DNA from: a virus
Length of the DNA: 33,737 nucleotides
Reading direction: 5' to 3' (one strand)
IMG/VR virus record: IMGVR_UViG_3300009103_000100
Location: 1 to 33,737 of that record
Part shown: in pieces, positions 1-8,759 of the stretch
How positions within the stretch are numbered: position 1 is the first letter of the stretch
Layout of the letters: every line of letters starts with the position of its first letter
Translations under genes and position numbers: made by a program
The notes under the pieces: generated by a model
What the model was told of the DNA's origin: nothing
Databases searched by the model: none
Seen by the model: only the letters and a program-made list of their open reading frames with translations

Positions 1-2828
1 TCTGATTTGCTGGCGACTATGGCGCGAGAATAAGCAATCATAGCGGCCTGAGCTTGACCGATAGATCTGGTATAAGTTGCCATCTGCTGGGCCGCCGCCT
101 TGTTTTCCATTTCAAACTGGGATACCCCAGCCGCACCCAAACCACGAAAACTCGCGGCACCGCTTTTTTTACCACCAGCCAAACCAACCATGCCACCCCA
201 AGCAAATTTAGCCACTCCACTTCGATTCATACCGTGAAGATTGTTATAGCCAATACTTTGGGCAGATTTTTTGTTAATGACAAATTCGCCCGGAGTTAAG
301 AGGGCTGGAACATTATCTACTTGACCACCAGAATTATAGCCAAAAGCCTTATTGAATTTAGCTTGATGCCGAGTTGATTGCTTGGCTATGGCGTTTTGTA
401 TGTCTGCTTTTTTGGCGTCTCGATTTAATCCTAAAGCAGCAAGGCCCACTTCTTTATTTCTAGAACCTTGCGTAAGCAAGGAATTAACTGCTATGTTTTT
501 TCTAGCAGATTCTAAAATAGTAACAGTGGCTTTTTTCATCAAGCTTTGTAGAGCATCAAGATTAAATGTCCTCTTTGTGTCTGTTAATGTTTTTGGCGGA
601 ATACCGAACATGGCGGCAAGCGGCCCAGACAACCCCTTCGGAAAATCCCAAGTAGAGTTTGCGGCTATTCTCGCATCACCCGAACTTTTTTCGCCCATAA
701 AATTAGCAGACTCTATAGCCGCTTCAAAAATATTACCCTCTATTTGCGACCTATTAGCTTTACTATACCCGGCCCTAAATCTTGACCTACTAAAATTAAT
801 ACCAGTTCCAAGCTGTTTAACCCACTTTTTACTAAACTCTCCAATAGCAACCGCTAATCTAGCCTGAAAATTACTTCTTTTGTCGGATGGTACTGATCCA
901 GAGCTTATATTTATTGGGATATCTAATCCACTCATCGAAGAGGTCGCGCCAAATCCAGCCTTTTGTGCAGCGGCTACGGCGCCCTTCTTTGTGCCCACCA
1001 ACCCTTTGGAGGCCGCCTTATAAACCTGTTGACCAGACAATAGACCCCTAAGCTTTTTCTTTATTCCAACAGGCTTCAAAAACGCTCCAGCAATATCTAA
1101 AGCCCCGTCGCCCGGTGTGAAATCAAACTGTTTTAAAATAGCATTCTTCGCCGCACCAAGACTCTGGGCCGTGCCAATACCAGCGGAACCCTGTTGTCCA
1201 GCCATAAATCTTCCAAAAGCACCCGTCTTTTGAGCAGCAGCTTGCTCTTTGTTGCTTAATTTTTTTACTGTTCTACCATTCGCATACCTATTATTATTCA
1301 TAGCAGACAAAGTGGCCGGACCAAGTTTTCGAGCACTACTCTTCTTAATAACAAATTCACCGGGGGTTAGCATGGCAGGAACAGTATCTCTATTACCAGA
1401 TCCGGGCACATAGCCCCCACTAGCAAAACGGCTAATACCACCCCTCATGCCAGCGCCTCTACCTCTGCCCCCCATAAGACCACCCAACATTGGGCCTACA
1501 GCCTGCCCAATCTTCATCCCGGCTAAAAGCGTTATCATAGGCAATAATGGCTCTAAAGCATCGGCTATTCTTATAAAAGCTTTTGCAAGCTCTAGCGCGC
1601 CAGTAGCAATACTTCTAAATGTGCCACTATCAGCAAATGTACGCATTAACGCTTTAAATTCTTGCCCGACTTTCTGGGCCTGTTGATAAAGAGATTGTTG
1701 AGCAGTAGCGGCATCTCTAGCCACAGATCCCGAAGACGCTTGAGCCACATTTAAAGCTTCTTGGGCGGTTTGAAATTGTCTAATAAGAGGAATAACCTTA
1801 CCAATTTGACGAAAACCACCAAGACTTTCAACAATTTCACTAAATCTCCAGTCCTTTGGATCTAAAGCAGAAAGACCAACCGATAATCTTCTAAAGGCTT
1901 CAAAAGCACCTACAAACTGACCTTCCGCATTACGCAACTCAATACCTAATGATTTAAGCTGATTAACGGTATCGGTACGCTGAATACGTGTAAAGATGGT
2001 TCTCAGGCCAGTAGAAATAGTCTCAGCAGATTCACGGGTTGTGGCACGAACAGAAGTAAATAGGGCGATTAACTCATTAACACTACCCCCAGCGGCCTCA
2101 AACACGCCACCAGTACGACGAATAACAGTAATCAAGTCACCAGATTCAACAGCAAATTTCTTAGATACAGAGTTAATAGCATCCATTGTCTGCTCAAGAA
2201 ATTTAACATCTCCACCAGCTTGACGCGCCTCTGTTCTAAACTGTCTTAAAACAGCAATTGCGCCTTCTGTTGTGTCCTGAATACTATCAAAGGTAGCAGC
2301 TAAACTAGTCTTGGCTAAGATATCTAACGCCTGTTTGGTTTTGTCGGCAGCAAAACCAGCTTGGGCCAAGACCCTAGAAACATTTAATAAATCAGAGGAG
2401 CTGGCACCTAGAGAGGTAGAAAGCCGAGTAACCTCTTTGGTTAAACCTCGTAGCTGATTAACAGACTTACCTGTAACCTGAGATATTTTAACTAATTCTC
2501 TTTCAAATAGAATGGCCTCGCCAACCCCATCCTTAATAGATCTGGCAAGGGCGAGCATTGTGCCCGTAGCAACTGTAATAACGCTAAACCTACGAGCAGC
2601 TTCGGCAAGATTTCTATTGAGCACACCCACATTTCGGCCAGCGGCCCCGGCGTTATCCCTCACGCCCTGCAACTGCCTGTTAACTACAGCTAAGTTACGA
2701 GTATTGCTCGTAACCTGCACATTGGCCGTAATACCAGATAACTGATTCCTTATCTGGTTAACTACTTGGCCAACATTTCTTGGTGCTTGTAGCTGCAATT
2801 GAGCAGTTAAATTAAATCGCTGTGACAT
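1..2828 (-). CDS. Tail tape-measure protein, TP901 type (partial, C-terminus beyond the window)
   Basis: The frame is open from the ATG at 2828 to the window edge (942 codons, no stop). It begins MSQRFNLTAQ. Residues about 95-270 look like the TP901 tape-measure core: helical, rich in Ala, Ser and Thr, with segments such as VTGKSVNQLRGLTKEVTRL and GDLITVIRRTGGVFEAAGG. Around residue 465 it carries the tape-measure motif GYVPGSGNRDTVPAMLTPGE followed by FVIKK, and near residue 828 a second copy, GGQVDNVPALLTPGEFVIN. A hydrophobic stretch near residue 440 (LEPLLPMITLLAGMKIG) could be the membrane-active part. Tape-measure proteins set tail length and are ejected with DNA. It is preceded by tail-tube and assembly genes, the usual order. 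A GTGTA promoter-like motif and a G-run hairpin lie upstream. The family assignment is secure; the total length is unknown. Confidence 0.9.
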   Translation of the reverse strand, partial: MSQRFNLTAQLQLQAPRNVGQVVNQIRNQLSGITANVQVTSNTRNLAVVNRQLQGVRDNAGAAGRNVGVLNRNLAEAARRFSVITVATGTMLALARSIKDGVGEAILFERELVKISQVTGKSVNQLRGLTKEVTRLSTSLGASSSDLLNVSRVLAQAGFAADKTKQALDILAKTSLAATFDSIQDTTEGAIAVLRQFRTEARQAGGDVKFLEQTMDAINSVSKKFAVESGDLITVIRRTGGVFEAAGGSVNELIALFTSVRATTRESAETISTGLRTIFTRIQRTDTVNQLKSLGIELRNAEGQFVGAFEAFRRLSVGLSALDPKDWRFSEIVESLGGFRQIGKVIPLIRQFQTAQEALNVAQASSGSVARDAATAQQSLYQQAQKVGQEFKALMRTFADSGTFRSIATGALELAKAFIRIADALEPLLPMITLLAGMKIGQAVGPMLGGLMGGRGRGAGMRGGISRFASGGYVPGSGNRDTVPAMLTPGEFVIKKSSARKLGPATLSAMNNNRYANGRTVKKLSNKEQAAAQKTGAFGRFMAGQQGSAGIGTAQSLGAAKNAILKQFDFTPGDGALDIAGAFLKPVGIKKKLRGLLSGQQVYKAASKGLVGTKKGAVAAAQKAGFGATSSMSGLDIPINISSGSVPSDKRSNFQARLAVAIGEFSKKWVKQLGTGINFSRSRFRAGYSKANRSQIEGNIFEAAIESANFMGEKSSGDARIAANSTWDFPKGLSGPLAAMFGIPPKTLTDTKRTFNLDALQSLMKKATVTILESARKNIAVNSLLTQGSRNKEVGLAALGLNRDAKKADIQNAIAKQSTRHQAKFNKAFGYNSGGQVDNVPALLTPGEFVINKKSAQSIGYNNLHGMNRSGVAKFAWGGMVGLAGGKKSGAASFRGLGAAGVSQFEMENKAAAQQMATYTRSIGQAQAAMIAYSRAIVASKS

Positions 2829-2851
2829 CTTTACCCCACCCTATATAAGTA

Positions 2852-2872
2852 GGGGGGAGCCAATATCCCCCC
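2852..2872 (-). promoter_or_regulatory. G-run hairpin in the tape-measure leader
   Basis: GGGGGGA (2852-2858) and TCCCCCC (2866-2872) form a perfect 7-bp stem with a 7-base loop, unusually GC-rich for this genome. On the transcribed strand it is not followed by a T-tract, so it does not look like an intrinsic terminator. It lies between the candidate promoter at 2893-2897 and the tape-measure ATG at 2828, so it would be part of the mRNA leader. Confidence 0.5.
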
Positions 2873-2875
2873 ACA

Positions 2876-2902
2876 AACTGTCCACATGTGAATACACACT
2901 TA
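2876..2902 (-). promoter_or_regulatory. Candidate late promoter, copy 7 (tape measure)
   Basis: On the minus strand this reads AAGTGTGTATTCACATGTG, with the GTGTA core at 2897-2893. It starts right after the stop codon of the upstream gene. The palindrome CACATGTG (2883-2890) lies two bases downstream of the core, and a wider CCACAT/ATGTGG inverted repeat (2882-2887, 2902-2907) flanks it. It is the least T-rich of the seven copies. Confidence 0.4.
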
Positions 2903-3841
2903 TGTGGTTTTAGTAGCCCTTCTCTTTCGTTTTGGTTTTGCTTCCTCTAAGTCAGAAGATTCTTCACACTTAATGGGTTTATCTTCATCATCCAAAAATG
3001 GTTTTCTTTTCTTTAGGGAAATTTTAACCCACTCTTCTTCTCCTTCGTCATTAGTCACAGAAACCACTTCTTCGCCATCAACATTAACAAAATACACCTG
3101 CTCAGGATCTTTGTTTTCTTTGCCTTCTTTGGTGCGATAGGCAATATATCTTCCATTTTCGTCTACAAGCCTACCATCAATATCAACAAAGTGACCTTCT
3201 TTATTAATAAATCTCAGCTCATCATCAACAAATTTAAATTCTTTTAGAAACTTATTTTCTTCAAGATTTTTATCATAGTTTGGATCAAGACCATAAATCA
3301 TACCCGCCAGTTCCGCAGCCGCCTCTACGACCCAAGGCTCATCGGCCTGTGAATCATAAGCTGCTTGGTCTGGGAATTTAGGACTTTTTGTATTTGGGTC
3401 TAACATACAAACACGAATAAGCTCAGAAAATCTAGCGTTATCAGCCTGACCCTCTGCGGAGTTTTGATCAAGTGCATTTCTTTCCGAAAGAAGCTCTCTA
3501 AATTCCGCCCTTAAATTTCTAAGCTCAAAGGCTATATCTTTAGCTTCACTAAGACGAATTCCACCAGCCTTCAGGGCATCCTCACGAGCAGAAATGTCTT
3601 TTATGTATTGATCATTTTTCTTTTGTTTTTCGTCATCCCAAATACCCTGATCTTTCATATAATCAGTTAACTTTTGGCGCAGAAGAGCCCCAGAGTCTAG
3701 CGCTTTCCTAAAAGTCTCATTATACTGTACTTGTGAATCTCTATAATCTTGGGCGGTGGGCCGCTTTAAAAGCGTTTTTACTTTATTATCATCCTTATCA
3801 ACGCCCTCAACGAGTATTTCCTTTTTTTGTTTATCCGTCAT
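2900..3841 (-). CDS. Putative tail assembly protein upstream of tape measure
   Basis: 313 residues, acidic and highly charged. Residues 1-165 are predicted mostly helical (SGALLRQKLTDYMKDQGIWD, LSEAKDIAFELRNLRAEF). Residues about 195-250 hold short tandem units of the type N-K-E-G-H-F-V-D / D-G-R-L-V-D-E-N-G-R. The C-terminus is Lys/Arg-rich (KPKRKRRATKTT). I know similar proteins as unnamed genes in marine phages. The slot directly before the tape measure is where tail-assembly chaperones (lambda gpG/gpGT type) sit, and that placement is the main evidence for the role. The start overlaps the previous gene by 11 bases and has an AGGAG-like ribosome site about 8 bases upstream. No canonical slippery heptamer is visible in the overlap. 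Confidence 0.5.
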   Translation of the reverse strand: MTDKQKKEILVEGVDKDDNKVKTLLKRPTAQDYRDSQVQYNETFRKALDSGALLRQKLTDYMKDQGIWDDEKQKKNDQYIKDISAREDALKAGGIRLSEAKDIAFELRNLRAEFRELLSERNALDQNSAEGQADNARFSELIRVCMLDPNTKSPKFPDQAAYDSQADEPWVVEAAAELAGMIYGLDPNYDKNLEENKFLKEFKFVDDELRFINKEGHFVDIDGRLVDENGRYIAYRTKEGKENKDPEQVYFVNVDGEEVVSVTNDEGEEEWVKISLKKRKPFLDDEDKPIKCEESSDLEEAKPKRKRRATKTT

Positions 3842-4208
3842 GTTTTTCTTCTCCTGAATGTACTGGTAATGTAATATAATGTTTTTTGCGAACTATTTCA
3901 TAATTAACAAATTCCGAATCTAAGTTTCTAATTTGAGTATTCCCCCTGTCTAAAATTTGCGCTCTAGCCTCTTCGTATATTTCGTATATTTTCTTCTGTT
4001 CCGGCGTCCTTTCTTCTTCGGGTGCATCAAAACCCCACAAAAAACCAAAACTGTTTTCTAGGGTAGATAATGCACCAATCATAGTTGTTTGTATTTTCTT
4101 TTTAGCGGCCTTAAAAAGCCTATCCCTTGAAACATCCCTGTGCCTTTCTTCGCGCGCGGATTTTAAGTCTAAGGACTGTTTCAAAAATTTATTATATTCT
4201 TCCGCCAT
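3831..4208 (-). CDS. Small helical protein, putative tail assembly partner
   Basis: 125 residues, begins MAEEYNKFLKQSLDLKSARE. It is strongly charged and helical with a short hydrophobic centre (IGALSTLENSFGFLWGF, about residues 43-60). It overlaps the downstream 313-residue gene by 11 bases and touches the upstream 351-residue gene at a shared base, so the three are translationally linked. I do not recognise the family. By position between tail tube and tape measure it could be the shorter tail-assembly chaperone, but the sequence itself does not show this. Confidence 0.45.
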   Translation of the reverse strand: MAEEYNKFLKQSLDLKSAREERHRDVSRDRLFKAAKKKIQTTMIGALSTLENSFGFLWGFDAPEEERTPEQKKIYEIYEEARAQILDRGNTQIRNLDSEFVNYEIVRKKHYITLPVHSGEEKHDG

Positions 4209-5263
4209 TATCTTCTTCCTCCTTTGATCTTACTTACTGCGGCTTGATGGGACTCAATAGCTATATTTTGACGCACGTCGTCAAATTTAGTAAAACTAAT
4301 TTGCTCACCAGCAGCCTCTTCAATCTTACCTCGTCTATTGTGAACCGTTGCCTTGGCAACCGGATCGTTCAAATCATATATTTCGTTTGCGGCCTGTTGA
4401 TCACGAGCAACAAGATAAATCTCTTGAGAATTTTTAATCTTCGGATTCGTAATCATATCATCTATTTCTTTTTGTTTTTTATCTTTTTTATGTTTTCTTC
4501 TTTGTGCTATAAACCAACCATCTAGACAATCATCATCTTCGATCACCTTTTCATCTGGGGCATCGGGACTCTCGTTAACATTATCATACATGGTAGAATA
4601 TGAGCAAAGAGCAATCTGATCTTTTGTTAGCTCGTAAGCGGGCTTACCAAAAACACTAAATTGCTTTTTGCCAATGTGCCACATGGATCTCCAAGGATCT
4701 GTTCTGGAAATCTTTCGTATGACTTCTGGCTTTAATTGTTCAGAGCTATAATGGTCCATAATCACAGAAATAGGATATTGTTGCCAATCATAATGAGAAC
4801 CATTCTTGAATTTGGTTGTTTGTGAAATTATCCACATAGATCTAGAAAAAGATGCAACACCCTCACACGAAGCATGGTCTAATACATGCTTTTTCATCTT
4901 ATAATCCACCATTTGTCTTTCTTTATTTCTTATTTGTACTTTAAGCCCCTTAACTTTTCTTTTGTCGTAAAAAGATTGGTAGGCTTCAACCTTTAAGTCT
5001 TCAATGTCTGTCTCCAACTTTTTAGATTGTTTTTCGTAAAAAGGACTCCACAAATCATTTTCAACTAGTATATCAATTAAATCTTTTTTTAGATAACAGC
5101 CTCTAAAATAAGCTTTTTTATAAGCCTCATCATATACATCATAAGACTCTTCTACCAAATCTGCGCTAGGTTCGTATATATATAAAACAAGATCGCCCAG
5201 AACTAGCCTGAGACGACCTTGTAATATTCTAAATAAACTTTTTTCGTAGAAAGCATCATCCAT
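4208..5263 (-). CDS. Conserved-looking phage protein of the tail module, unknown function
   Basis: 351 residues, begins MDDAFYEKSLFRILQGRLRL. It is rich in Lys, Asp and Tyr, with helical segments (residues about 60-125) and a basic patch near residue 262 (AQRRKHKKDKKQKE). No catalytic motif, signal peptide or membrane segment is visible. It follows the tail-tube gene with a 26-base gap and is linked to the next gene by a one-base overlap. Its location suggests a tail-assembly or tail-completion job; that is inference only. Confidence 0.45.
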   Translation of the reverse strand: MDDAFYEKSLFRILQGRLRLVLGDLVLYIYEPSADLVEESYDVYDEAYKKAYFRGCYLKKDLIDILVENDLWSPFYEKQSKKLETDIEDLKVEAYQSFYDKRKVKGLKVQIRNKERQMVDYKMKKHVLDHASCEGVASFSRSMWIISQTTKFKNGSHYDWQQYPISVIMDHYSSEQLKPEVIRKISRTDPWRSMWHIGKKQFSVFGKPAYELTKDQIALCSYSTMYDNVNESPDAPDEKVIEDDDCLDGWFIAQRRKHKKDKKQKEIDDMITNPKIKNSQEIYLVARDQQAANEIYDLNDPVAKATVHNRRGKIEEAAGEQISFTKFDDVRQNIAIESHQAAVSKIKGGRR

Positions 5264-5289
5264 CCAAGTTCCTTAATCTACAAGTCTAA

Positions 5290-6327
5290 TTAAGCGTGAG
5301 TAGTACCGCCATTAACCGTTAAAACATTAAAGTTAGAGAACGAGTAAGTAACAGTAGCATTTCCACCACCAGTATCACCACCAGAATAAGAAACCGAAGA
5401 AAGCTTATTCTTACCGCTACCGGCATCACCCAAGTCAATAACAGTACCCGCAGTATCACGAATACAAATATCATTATTAGTTAGGTTCGGTGCGTTTCCA
5501 GATACGTTAACCAAGTCACCCGAAGTTGCAATAACTTCAAACTCAGCAGTAACTTCGATTGGGAAAGTTGCATATCTGTGATATGGTCCAAATCTACCAA
5601 GTTCTTGAATATTTTCTTGACCGAAATCGGTACTAACAGAAATACTCTGAACATGATACCCACTACCAATACCAATGGGATCATTACCCATTTGGGATCT
5701 AACAATTTCTGGTAGCGCAGAATCAGCAAGGTCAACATCCACACGACGAACAACACCAGAAAGTGGTGAATCAGTACCGTCAATATTTGTTGTCGGACCT
5801 TTTCCAGTTGGGGAGTGTGGTCCCCAAATACCAGTTGGATTAGCAACAACAGTAGATGTATTCCAAAATCTATCGTTACCAACAAGGGTAACAGATTCTG
5901 TTGCACTACCATCTATACTATAGTTGTAAGCAACAGAGCTGACGAACATACCAGAGTTCATGCATACGGTTCTTGGTAGACCCGTACCATGATCTTGGCC
6001 ATCATCAAAGACAGCTAAGTATACATCAGACCTTTGTTTTGAAGCATTTACAATACTTGTTTTACACGCACCACCAGTAGCCAAGTCATAAACCAGCTTG
6101 TAACCGTCAATAACCTTCTCTAAAGTTACCTCAATATCGGCAACCTCTTCGATGTTTTCGTAGATCTCAATCTGACCCATTTCAAACACTTGGTCAAGTG
6201 TAAATGTTGAACTCATTCCAACACTTTGAAGACCGTGGACAACATGGTCAGCCGTTAATAGCGCTGTTCCACGAGGCGCGATAGCAACAGACTGCACAGC
6301 GTAAAATATACGTTGATTATGTGCCAT
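5290..6327 (-). CDS. Putative major tail (tube) protein
   Basis: 345 residues, begins MAHNQRIFYAVQSVAIAPRG. It is beta-rich with few Cys, with a segment around residues 40-75 (FTLDQVFEMGQIEIYENIE) typical of tube-type proteins, and a C-terminal half rich in Gly, Ser and Thr. It has its own candidate promoter and a strong AGGAGA ribosome site six bases before ATG, consistent with high expression. It sits between neck genes and tape measure. A tube protein is the best fit; no contractile sheath gene is seen in this window. A different tail structural protein is possible. Confidence 0.6.
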   Translation of the reverse strand: MAHNQRIFYAVQSVAIAPRGTALLTADHVVHGLQSVGMSSTFTLDQVFEMGQIEIYENIEEVADIEVTLEKVIDGYKLVYDLATGGACKTSIVNASKQRSDVYLAVFDDGQDHGTGLPRTVCMNSGMFVSSVAYNYSIDGSATESVTLVGNDRFWNTSTVVANPTGIWGPHSPTGKGPTTNIDGTDSPLSGVVRRVDVDLADSALPEIVRSQMGNDPIGIGSGYHVQSISVSTDFGQENIQELGRFGPYHRYATFPIEVTAEFEVIATSGDLVNVSGNAPNLTNNDICIRDTAGTVIDLGDAGSGKNKLSSVSYSGGDTGGGNATVTYSFSNFNVLTVNGGTTHA

Positions 6328-6360
6328 TATAGTTCTCCTATTATTTATTTAGCCCTCTGG

Positions 6361-6375
6361 TAAAAGGCACTTTTA
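6361..6375. promoter_or_regulatory. Dyad in the tail-tube leader
   Basis: TAAAAG GCA CTTTTA is a perfect 6-bp inverted repeat with a 3-base centre. It starts two bases downstream (transcription sense) of the GTGTA core at 6382-6378, at the place expected for the start of the transcript. It could be an operator or a short 5' hairpin. Confidence 0.4.
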
Positions 6376-6391
6376 TATACACAAAAAAGTT
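6374..6391 (-). promoter_or_regulatory. Candidate late promoter, copy 5 (tail tube)
   Basis: The minus strand reads AACTTTTTTGTGTATATAAA, with the GTGTA core at 6382-6378. It is the closest copy to the consensus TTTTTGTGTATWTA. It lies between the stop of the 321-residue gene and the tail-tube ATG, 48 bases from the latter. No matching sigma-70 -35 box is apparent. Confidence 0.55.
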
Positions 6392-6392
6392 A

Positions 6393-7358
6393 TTAAATGG
6401 CTTTTACTTGGGTAGAACATCGGGTAGTTCCAATGTATAATTCTGGAGAAAGCTGTCTAACTTCGTTACCCCTTGATTCACTGATCCAACATCTTCTATA
6501 TAGAAAATTATCGATCATATTTGGATATAGACCACTAGGAACAGCGTTTTCATTCAGCTCATTTCTATAATTATATGGGAAAACACCAGAAATAGCGACT
6601 GCGGTTGGATTAAATAGGTGTATGGTTCTATCATTCTGATAGAGTATGGTGTCCATTAGATTTGTACATTCCCAATGGTTTTCACTCATAACATAAAATA
6701 ACACATCACTGTTGATCCATTGTCCACCGCCAAGCTGATAGCCCTCTAAAGATCTAGCAGGAACAATTTCAATAGCAATAGCTGGTAGTTGAATTCTTGT
6801 CTGACCAAGATGAGCCCATCCACCAGAACCACTTACCTGAAAACCATCCTCGTTTCTAAAAGATCCTTGTTGTATCTCACGAAACCAAGGAATCCCCTGA
6901 GCGGGCACAACCTGAACCCATTTATGACTATACTCTAATTGTACAGCACTAGTAGCCGCAATAGCTGTATCAAAAACAATTCGACCATTAGGATAATCTA
7001 TATAAAAAGGTTTTGAGACATTTCCAGTAGCATAAAATGTATTATCAACAAATACACCCGAAATATCAACAGGTTGCTCTGTGGTGGCGCCTATATTTCC
7101 ACTACCCTCCCAAATCCAATTTTGGCGATAGCCCTCCCAGACCTGACCGTCCGTATAATTTGGGTCGCCAACGCTTCTTAATTTATGTCTATCGCCACCA
7201 TATAGACCAGATTGTGGTATTTTGATATTATAAAATTGACCCTTGTCTAAAAAACCCCAATCATAAAATGCAACAAAATTATCCAATAATACGTTAGACA
7301 ATGTAGAATCTTGGGCATTACTTATGTTTGCTAAACTAGTATGGGTTCCACCGGCCAT
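6393..7358 (-). CDS. Putative neck/tail structural protein, unknown family
   Basis: 321 residues, begins MAGGTHTSLANISNAQDSTL. It is beta-rich, with many Trp, Tyr, Gly and Asn (for example VWEGYRQNWIWEGSGN near residue 75) and a mixed C-terminal part. No enzymatic motif is visible. The start codon overlaps the stop of the preceding gene (TAATG). It lies between neck genes and the tail tube, so a virion structural role is likely. I recall similar unnamed proteins in marine phages but cannot name a function. Confidence 0.5.
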   Translation of the reverse strand: MAGGTHTSLANISNAQDSTLSNVLLDNFVAFYDWGFLDKGQFYNIKIPQSGLYGGDRHKLRSVGDPNYTDGQVWEGYRQNWIWEGSGNIGATTEQPVDISGVFVDNTFYATGNVSKPFYIDYPNGRIVFDTAIAATSAVQLEYSHKWVQVVPAQGIPWFREIQQGSFRNEDGFQVSGSGGWAHLGQTRIQLPAIAIEIVPARSLEGYQLGGGQWINSDVLFYVMSENHWECTNLMDTILYQNDRTIHLFNPTAVAISGVFPYNYRNELNENAVPSGLYPNMIDNFLYRRCWISESRGNEVRQLSPELYIGTTRCSTQVKAI

Positions 7359-7972
7359 TACTGAAGTACTCCTATTATCGCTGTTTCTATTTCTCTTGAT
7401 ACAGTCTGTATGGCCCTAGTAACAAAATTATTACTTTCGGTGCCAGAAAAAGAACTATTTACCTTAAATGGCTTCTGAGATTCTACCATATGCGCCCTAC
7501 CAGTACGACCAAATCGACCATACTCCACTCCAAAATTAGCTATTATAACAGAATCACCAAGAGTTAATAACCACTCTAACCATGGTATAGATCCACCATC
7601 TATTATTTGATGAGCCACAGGCAAAGAAAGAAGATTAGCATAATCAGAAGGCTGCATTGTTAAATCAAATCCCCCGCTTATTGTAGAAGAAGACGAGGTT
7701 GCTCTTCTGACCCTAATATCAAGACTAGACATCACTGACGAAACAATAGAATGAGAAGGATCAAAAGTTAAACCAAAATCAGCCATTAGCGTGCCCCCCA
7801 CCAAAGACCGAATTTCCTGACTATTATATAGGGCATTACCAACTATAGCCCTTATTCTAATACTAAGCGCTGGAAGATTTTGCCTCATGGTTCTATCAAA
7901 CGCGGTGGCCAAACCCCTATTTATTAGGGCGGAAATTTGCCGATCTGATTCTAAAATCCTTATATTAAGCAT
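7358..7972 (-). CDS. Putative tail completion / neck protein (HK97 gp10-like position)
   Basis: 204 residues. The N-terminal half is helical (IRAIVGNALYNSQEIRSLVG). The C-terminal half contains LSLPVAHQIIDGGSIPWLEW followed by LLTLGDSVII, a segment with GRFGRTGRAHMVES, and an ending NNFVTRAIQTVSREIETAII. This pattern recalls phage tail-completion proteins of the gp10 type that close the tail tube at the neck. It overlaps the upstream gene by 8 bases and the downstream gene by one. Support is architecture plus position; the exact family is not certain. Confidence 0.5.
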   Translation of the reverse strand: MLNIRILESDRQISALINRGLATAFDRTMRQNLPALSIRIRAIVGNALYNSQEIRSLVGGTLMADFGLTFDPSHSIVSSVMSSLDIRVRRATSSSSTISGGFDLTMQPSDYANLLSLPVAHQIIDGGSIPWLEWLLTLGDSVIIANFGVEYGRFGRTGRAHMVESQKPFKVNSSFSGTESNNFVTRAIQTVSREIETAIIGVLQ

Positions 7973-8477
7973 CTAATCTATTCCAAAAAGTGACTACGTA
8001 TTTAGTTGTATTTTGCTTAAACCCCTGTGGAAACGATGGTCCACTTTTTTCATATTTTGACGTATCATAATTTTCAATACCATCATATTTTGGTATCATA
8101 TATTTACATTGCTCAATTTTATTAAGATCGGTCATGTATGATATTGTTTGCACAGTGCCATCTGCAATATCAACAGGAATACCAACATTAAACCAAGATT
8201 TTCTATCCCAATAAATTCTTAAAGTAATATCATCACTAGCCTCAACAGCCTTATAGCCTTTCCCACCACAGTAGGGGCATGGCATCCCCCTCTCAAATGG
8301 GTAGGGGCCGCCGGGCCTATACAAGCTTACCGATTTATTTCTAGTACCCATTGTGTTCATATAGCAGTTAGGGCACTGTTCTCTTTTTTCTGGATATATT
8401 AATGTGGCGGTTCTAGTAAAAAGTAAAACCGCCTCATTGTAGATATCAAAGACACCGCTTGGTATTGTTATCGCCAT
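7965..8477 (-). CDS. Zinc-ribbon protein of the connector module (putative head-closure protein)
   Basis: 170 residues. A putative zinc ribbon spans residues 35-74: C35-x2-C38, then RPGGPYPFERGMPCPYCGGK with C67-x2-C70 followed by a Gly-rich turn like a DnaJ knuckle. The flanking parts are beta-rich (ITLRIYWDRKSWFN near residue 84). Position between the helical connector-like gene and the gp10-like gene suggests a stopper or head-closure protein. The same ribbon, including the GGPxPF sequence, recurs at the N-terminus of the actin-like ATPase at 27568-28803. The zinc site is read from the motif; the structural role is inferred. Confidence 0.5.
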   Translation of the reverse strand: MAITIPSGVFDIYNEAVLLFTRTATLIYPEKREQCPNCYMNTMGTRNKSVSLYRPGGPYPFERGMPCPYCGGKGYKAVEASDDITLRIYWDRKSWFNVGIPVDIADGTVQTISYMTDLNKIEQCKYMIPKYDGIENYDTSKYEKSGPSFPQGFKQNTTKYVVTFWNRLDA

Positions 8478-8487
8478 TCATAACTCC

Positions 8488-8748
8488 CTACACAGGATAT
8501 ATAGCAACCCCAGACGGCTGGTTAGCGTCATAAGCTTGTTTAAGACTGTATCTGCCGTCCATTCTACCATCAATAACCGCAATAGATTGATCTATTTGAG
8601 TGGTCAATAATGGGGGATCAGGACTAACAGTGTTATTTGAGCCTATTTTATCAGCAGCGGCTAAGCCTCGTGCTCCCGCTATACTAACAATACCCTCACC
8701 ACCTTGGGGTTGATCATTTCCAGTAATTATTTTTTGGGAAACTGCCAT
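8488..8748 (-). CDS. Small hypothetical connector-region protein
   Basis: 86 residues, begins MAVSQKIITGNDQPQGGEGI. It is low in aromatic residues, Gly/Ala/Asp-rich, with no Cys and no membrane segment. It has a good ribosome site (AGGAGAATATAAA then ATG), and the stop of the upstream gene lies within 12 bases. The operon position between connector genes makes a virion or assembly role plausible. I do not recognise the family. Confidence 0.45.
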   Translation of the reverse strand: MAVSQKIITGNDQPQGGEGIVSIAGARGLAAADKIGSNNTVSPDPPLLTTQIDQSIAVIDGRMDGRYSLKQAYDANQPSGVAIYPV

Positions 8749-8759
8749 TTTATATTCTC

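Noticed and set aside
382-867. 161-codon open frame on the plus strand
   Set aside because: It lies antisense inside the tape-measure frame, whose minus-strand translation shows clear family motifs; there is no ribosome site.
3831-3841. Programmed -1 frameshift between the 125- and 313-residue genes
   Set aside because: The overlap contains GAAAAAC, not a canonical XXXYYYZ slippery site, and the downstream gene has its own ATG and ribosome site.
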